Below the pieces are notes generated by a model. That model was not told the DNA's origin, made no database searches, and was given only the letters and a program-made list of their open reading frames with translations. A program made the position numbers and the translations under genes. This document shows positions 58,501 through 64,000 of a stretch of DNA of 64,000 bases, piece by piece. This DNA comes from Tulasnella sp. 424 (lineage: Eukaryota; Basidiomycota; Agaricomycetes; Cantharellales; Tulasnellaceae): NCBI GenBank assembly GCA_019633425.1, contig WSUB01000009.1:124001-188000 (forward strand). The letters are read 5' to 3'. Positions within the stretch are counted from its first letter, which is position 1; every line of letters begins with the position of its first letter.

Positions 58501-60413
58501 TCAACGCGAAGCTGAGGTCTCACGAGACTCTCTGAGCTTCTTCTGCTCCACAAGTCTTAAGAGCTCGATCTCTCTGGCGTGGTTGTTGGACATGTTGAAT
58601 CCCAGCTTGTTGTAAATCTTGGGCGCAGCCCATGATGCGCGGATCAAGCGTTCATCTGCACCTGGCACGTGCATGGTCCGCCCTCGCTGACGGACCCCGT
58701 TCTGGCTTTGATCAGGAGAGCGTCGCTTCGGTGATGAGGTACTCCGTGATGAAGACTTGGCTCTCGACTTGGACTTTGAGGCGGTCGTCCAGCCGTCGTT
58801 GCTGGACGTCTCAGAAGAGGCCTTGGTTGACATTGAAGTTGCCCCCGCTGTGGGCTTGAGCGGTGCCGAAGCAGACACGGAGAAGGGAGAGATGCCAGTT
58901 GCCCTCACATTCGGTTGTGAAGCAGACTTGACAGCAGCCATGGCGGCATAGGACAACGGCTTGGACGGTTGCAGTTTGGAAGCTGCAGACTGCGGCCTCT
59001 GCTCTGGCGTAGGATCTTCTTTGACAGGAGTAGAAGGGGAGAATGGGAGAGTCGAGTTGAAGTATGACTCGTCGTCTTCGTCATCGGCCCAGGAGAAGGT
59101 TGTCGCGGTAAGCGGAGGGGGAGCGGAACTTGTGAAGGTTGTCGAGGAACAGTCAATCTCGAGTTTCTTGATGTCAGAAACTACCTCTTCGTATTCGTCC
59201 TCGCTTTCGAAATCCGATGAAGGGAGGGGAACCTGGTGCGGTTCGAGGGCTGGAGTAGAGGTGAAATGATCAACGAGGGCAAGAGGGAGCAAGCTGCCAA
59301 AAGACATACTTCTGTCGACGATCTCGACATCGTCCTCATCGTCTTCCTCATCATCGAAAGTCAGGTCCTGCTTGGTCACGACCTCCGCTGCGCCGAGTTG
59401 CCGAGACGATGGCTTCTTAATCATTCCCAGCTTAACACCGCCGCCAAGGACGCCAACCTTTGAGCCTTGATAGATCTCAACATCGTGTTTCGGTTGAACA
59501 ACGACATTGTCGGGGTCTTCCTCGACATCATCAAAGTCGTACACCTCGGGCTCTTGGAATCCTTGGGGCGGGTAGCCAAAGGCTTGAGCGCCAAGGTAGT
59601 AATGGGCAGGGAGAGGGCGAGGTAGCGAGGCTTTGGCAGAGCTCTTGGCCGTCCGCGGTTGTGCGACTTGCTCAGAGAGTTCGGGTTCGGTGACTTTGAT
59701 CTTTGGTGCGGCGGCTGACGGTTTTCGAGTGGTGGAACCATCATCCTTGGCGACAGGTAGCGGAAGACACGCGGGCCAGGTGTAGTACCCGGGCATCAAA
59801 CCTGGTTGATTGTACGTGACTGGAGGGGTCCATGGGGCGTATGGGCCTTGGGTGATGTGTATGGGAGCCATAGGGAAATATGCTGGGACACCATTATGGT
59901 GAAGACGCTTTGACTTGCGGCGTGGCTTGGGGGGTTGCTTACCGCCCTGGCGGCCGTTCTGTTGCGGGACGTCCGGCAAACGGCTGCTGGTGGAGGAAGG
60001 AGTGTCGGCTGTCGGGAGGGTAAGAGACTGGGTGGAAGGGGAGGTCTTGGAGGACGAGGGAGACGAGGACGAGGAGTCGTGGAAGTGACCGTCCTCGAAT
60101 TGGTTCTTGATCATGTATGGAGGCGGCTGAGAAGAGGGGTCTTCTTTGGGGATGATGTCGAATTCGTGACTGAACAAGCAACTGTCGCCGAATTTGCAGT
60201 AGCCTGTGGTGAAGAGGTCGGCGCAGGGCATCTGAGAGGGGTGTAGTTTTGGGTATGCCTTTCGAGGAGATCTTCGAGAACGGTGCGATGCAGTACGAGA
60301 TCTGGTAGTGCTCTGTCGTATAAGAAGGAAGCAGAGGCGGGGGCGGTAAGCCAGCGTAATGGATCGTGACCAACGGGGGGTGGTTCGACCCTGGTTGAGC
60401 AACTTACACTCAT
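58501..60413 (-). CDS. CCCH zinc-finger protein with disordered body
   Basis: Exon 2 (60231-58501) begins MPCADLFTTGYCKFGDSCLF and continues SHEFD: a C3H1 finger with C-x8-C-x5-C-x3-H spacing, the RNA-binding type. Upstream, the only fitting start is a 6-nt exon ATG-AGT (60413-60408) followed by a consensus donor gtaagt, giving 578 residues; otherwise translation may begin at the exon 2 ATG. The rest is low-complexity Ser/Pro/Asp sequence with acidic runs (DFDDVEEDPDN, DDEEDDEDDVEIVD) and a conserved-looking end, ASWAAPKIYNKLGFNMSNNH with AREIELLRLVEQKKL. Function is probably mRNA binding; the partner is unknown. Confidence 0.72.
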
Positions 60414-61791
60414 CGTGCCCGAGCAGAGTGCAGTGACAGAAGATGCGCTTCAGCGTCGGCTTTAGAGGAGGGTCGGCGTTAGGTTGTGGCTAGAGTTGCC
60501 TTTAGGTCCTGAGACGAAGAGGAGGGAGGAGAGGAGAGACAGGCGGTGGTGGTGTGGTTGGAGGAAGAAAACGAGGGAATGAGAGAGAGGAGCGAAACAG
60601 TAAAGCCGGGCTTTTTGTAAGACTTTGTAGTGCCCGACTTAGAAGAAAGGCTGAGAGGAAGGAAAAGTTGGAGAATGTTTTGGACCCGGAAAGACAAGCG
60701 ACGGTATCCCATGTCTTTGTTAGGGCAATGTTGGGGAACCCTATTTGGCCCCTTGCCTCCTCTCCTCCCCCAGGATCGTGACCACGACTGAGCGTTCGTA
60801 CTCAGATTGACACTATTTCAGCACAGAACATGCTCGGCCGCCTCCGCTGCGGTGTGCTCTTTGACCCGCATCACTGTCGGAATTCCGCCGGGAGTGACGC
60901 GTGGTTGAGCGATTCCGCGTCATGGCTGTGAGCGTTCGCCGCCCATGCGACGGTCTTTGGGCCACCCGCGTCAAAGTGCCATCTAGACGCTCCTGATCGC
61001 TGATGAGGTGGCAAGGTCAAAGCGAAATCAATTTTAGCGTTTATTGCCCGAGTTCGAAGTGGGGGGGTACACAACGTACCCAGTGCTCTGAGCTTGTCCT
61101 GCCGTTGATGGGGACAAAGGCATCAGGCACACCCGTTCGCTCAACGACATATCGCGATGCCGAGCCACCGACCGCTCCCTAAAACAAGTAACACCGCAAA
61201 CCGCGCAGTTTTTCTGTCTTGATAAGGACTAGCCGATAGGGACCGGCTTTCTTAGGGACGATGAGACCACGTTTCCAGTGAGACCTGACGTCGGATTCGA
61301 AATTCGTAATATTCTAACGATAAATCGGCTTCCGGCTTCTCTCATCCCTGGAGCCTTTTTGCGCTCTTCTGGACATTGGTAGCGCGCGATGCTTCATGAA
61401 GCAAGCCGAGGCGCTTGAAAAGCGGCTTCAACCTCTCTCGGAGAGCGCGTGGCGGGCTCGTGCTGCTCGGCGCAAAAAATTAAAAACAGCTTTTCTTGTG
61501 CCGAGGAATGAAGTATCAACCCACCGTAACCGTCTTCATTGTACCCTCAGAGGGCCATGCAGCTGGATTGTCGACATGAGTGGTTGCATGAATGGTTCTC
61601 GAAAAGTAATTCGCCGTGCAGCCGAATTCCCGCGCTCAGCTTTCTTTACCTCTTGGCAGGACGCGTTAGCAACGCAGCAACGAGCCCAAACTTTTCTTCA
61701 ACGTTCATTCCGTCCACCAACATTTGTTCACCTTTTCTCTCTTCAGTCTATACACGCTCTCTAAACTACTTTTAGACACTCTTTGCCACCA
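60414..61791. other. Divergent promoter region of about 1.4 kb
   Basis: Between the CCCH gene and the cupredoxin gene. It is purine-rich on the + strand around 60540-60680. The open frame 61396-61764 has no signal or domain and is treated as chance. A pyrimidine-rich stretch lies just before the cupredoxin ATG (61730-61790). Confidence 0.4.
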
Positions 61792-62784
61792 ATGTTGAGT
61801 CGTAGTGTCATCAGCACCGCGGCCTTTGTGCTCGCTTCGTCTACTTTGGTTCACAGCTTCCAGTACACGGTAAGAAATCGGATTCTCACCAATGCTCCAG
61901 AGTATATTCTCCGACTTATGTCTTGTACGTATCCTGTCGTCTAGGTTGGAGTTGGAAAGGATGAAAATACGGGGTGCGAATGGGTTCTTTCTTGATGCCT
62001 TTGTCGGACCCGTAAAGTTTGAACCGTACTAATTCTCAACATCCCGGTGTACAGCAAAGTCGGTTTGGGGTTCGACCCTTCTAGCATCCGACCTGCCGCA
62101 GGAGACACAATCGTTTTCCAATTCAACGCTGGAGATCATTCGGTAATCCGTGAGTGCCGTGGTCCAGACCTGCCCTGTATGGCTCTCCTCCTAACCTGCC
62201 CTGGCTTCCCAAAGAAACCACGTTCGCGAACCCTTGTTCCCCCATGGATGGTGGCTACAATAGTGGCGTTCAAAGCGGTAAGTTCCGTCGCTGCATTTTC
62301 ATCATATCCTTCTGGGGCAAAGTCTGATCCACGCGTTCTGGAAGTTGCCGCTGGTACCCCAGTCGACTCTGCCGGCCTACCCACGACTACGTTCTCCATC
62401 ACATCCACGGACCCGCTTTACTTCTACGACGGTGCTCCTAACCAGTGCCACTTGGGAGGCGTCTTGTATGTTACTTCAGCCCATTCAAGGTCCCCGAAGA
62501 AGCGTCGCCACTGATTTTTTTGCTTGCTTGTTCGTAGCACCGTGAACCCTCCTCTAAGTGGCGATGGTACCGCCGCACAATTCCTCGAGAAGGCGAAGAG
62601 TACTTCCGAGCAAGCCTCCACCACCTCTTCGGCAACCCCCACTTCGACCGCTGCTGCAGCTTCAACGAGCAGTGCTGCTCCGACTGCGAGTGCAAACGCT
62701 GCAGTTGGCAACTTCGCCACTGGTTCCGGAGCTATTCTTGCGGCCGCTGGAGCCGTCGGTGCTCTCTTTTCTGCTTTGCTCTAG
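61792..62784 (+). CDS. Secreted cupredoxin-fold protein with GPI-type tail
   Basis: Exon 1 (61792-61869) is a signal peptide, MLSRSVISTAAFVLASSTLV, ending VHSFQYT. Exons 61945-61973, 62055-62149, 62215-62277, one starting near 62330, and 62538-62784 follow. The cupredoxin pattern reads VGLGFDPSSIRPAAGDTIVF, FNAGDHSVIQTTFANPCSPM, GGYNSGV, FSITSTDPLYFYDG and QCHLGGVFTVNPP. The first copper-ligand His is present (DHSV). The usual Cys-x4-His site is modified to NQCHLGG. A Ser/Thr/Ala-rich stalk and a C-terminal hydrophobic helix (GAILAAAGAVGALFSALL) suggest GPI anchoring. The acceptor before GAKSDPRVLEV is not resolved. Confidence 0.75.
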
Positions 62785-62966
62785 ATACCTTCCTTGACCT
62801 GTAATTAGTTCCTGGGTGGATTCGGGAGGTCTCTTGTTGCCTTTTCCAGGTTCGCGCGGTCCCTGAGCTAAAAACCAAATACGTCCAATCTTGAACCGGT
62901 TCCATATAGTCCGCGACACCACCGGCTCTGCCCACCCTTGTCGCGGTCGGCAAACGAACATTGAAC

Positions 62967-64000
62967 ATGGCGCGAATCGGCAAGCAAAAGTTTTATGCCG
63001 TCAAGACTGGTCGACACGGCCCCAATATCTACACGTCTTGGGAGGAAACGAAAGCCGCGGTTGATGGTTTTCCAGGAGCGCGTCATAGGAGTTATGATAC
63101 CATGCAGGCGGCGCAGGAGTGGCTCAATCAGCCAGAACCGAGTAGAGGTGATTTGGTCCTTCTGGCATGAACGAATTTGCATGCGGGCATGGGTTTTCCA
63201 AAGAAACTAACAAACAGCACGCGCCTCATGCAACGCAGTGAACCCTTTCTCCCAAAGTGGTGCCAATACTCCATCATCATCGTCACGCAACCGGTATGGG
63301 TTCTCAAGCCAACTTCCGCCTGTGTCCAGCCTACCTTTCAGTTTGGTTACTCCAAGACGTGTCGCGTCGCAACCCGAGTCTCGGGCCCGACCGACGACAC
63401 CACCTCGAGTTTACCCGAACAATCCTCAACCTATCAGTATTGACAGCGACACCGAGATGGACTGTTCGGGTGATTTAGCTGCAACTGCCATTGTGGTTCC
63501 CCACACGCCTTCACCACGCAAGCCCCAATCCGTGGCACTACCGAACAGTCAAAGACCTCCTTTTTACGCTGATCCTGGTCCAGATTCTGTACTTGACCTA
63601 CACGTGCCATCACAGGAGCAAACGAAACCCGTTATTCCAAAGTCGGAACCGGAACCAGAACCGAATATAATCGAACTGTCTGAGGAACAGCAAAAAATCT
63701 TGGATAAGGTCAAAGATGGGAAGAGTTTGTTCTTTACCGGATCGGCTGGTCAGTTCACCGCCTATGTGATGTACCGTAAGGCTCTCCGGTGTTTTGGACT
63801 GACGATCTGGGGGATCTTCCTTTTTGGTACCTCTTGCCACTCGCCTTTTTGCTTTGACCCTTACGAACCACAACCTTTCTACCACATCACCTCCCCTATT
63901 TGGGTTGCACCTTGAAATTCATCATTGTTTCGTGTATCATCACGTACACAATAGGGACGGGAAAATCCGTGCTTCTACGAGCCATAATCGCTGCTTTGAA
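62967..64000 (+). CDS. RNase H1-type hybrid-binding domain fused to PIF1 helicase (partial)
   Basis: Exons 62967-63147, 63239-63748 and 63955 to the window end. Exon 1 encodes a complete RNase H1 N-terminal (caulimovirus-viroplasmin-like) domain: KFYAVKTGRHGPNIYTSWEE, then FPGARHRSYDTMQAAQEWL. Exon 2 is a Ser/Pro linker and then ELSEEQQKILDKVKDGKSLF with FTGSAG. Exon 3 supplies GTGKSVLLRAIIAAL, so the Walker A GSAGTGKS of a PIF1-family helicase forms at the splice junction. The domain order suggests a helicase guided to RNA-DNA hybrids. The gene continues beyond the right edge, so the rest of the helicase is not visible. Confidence 0.82.

Noticed and set aside
61396..61764. Frame of 122 codons before the cupredoxin gene
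   Set aside because: No domain or signal; overlaps the likely promoter.

Overview
The window is nuclear DNA of a filamentous basidiomycete, most likely an Agaricomycete. Nearly every gene is broken by many short GT-AG introns (about 45-100 nt). Genes lie close together on both strands, often divergently or tail to tail. Several families are typical of mushroom-forming fungi: a protein kinase fused to TPRs, a secreted 'S17-like' protein, a cupredoxin with a GPI-type tail, and etherase-like glutathione transferases. No species is assigned. Exon ends below come from reading splice signals and keeping frame and family motifs. Nothing was checked against transcripts or databases.

Layout. 0.2-3.8 kb: V-ATPase subunit e, a HEN1-type small-RNA methyltransferase (-) and COQ9. 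4.9-8.9 kb: a secreted protein and a double-PH protein (-). 10.7-14.0 kb: a kinase-TPR gene with a strongly homogenised repeat array. 14.7-18.1 kb: a formin-like GBD/FH3 protein without FH2 (-) and an HD hydrolase (-). 18.9-25.0 kb: an NTF2-like protein, an I-BAR-like protein and a DUF1295 membrane reductase (-). 25.0-33.7 kb is the accessory part: three tandem glutathione-transferase genes in repeated promoter units, one unit split by about 1.75 kb of foreign sequence, followed by a LYC1-type acetyltransferase and the C-terminal relic of a UDP-glycosyltransferase. 34.0-64.0 kb is dense housekeeping sequence: ZNF830-like protein, a J-domain protein (-), ARPC2 (-), ER DnaJ SCJ1 with C-terminal KDEL, an intron-containing tRNA-Val, SelO (-), COX4, VPS39, an oxoamine synthase (-), POP5, GUP1 (-), eIF3j, PWP1 (-), a CCCH zinc-finger protein (-), a cupredoxin, and at the right edge an RNase H1-type hybrid-binding domain fused to a PIF1 helicase.

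How they fit. Most genes serve separate core functions: vacuole acidification and HOPS tethering, ubiquinone and cytochrome oxidase, ribosome and translation, actin. The one region that behaves as a local functional unit is the 25-34 kb stretch, where detoxification-type genes (GST x3, broken UGT) sit together and share a conserved upstream CGG-N4-CCG palindrome. No defence island, CRISPR array or intact transposon was found.
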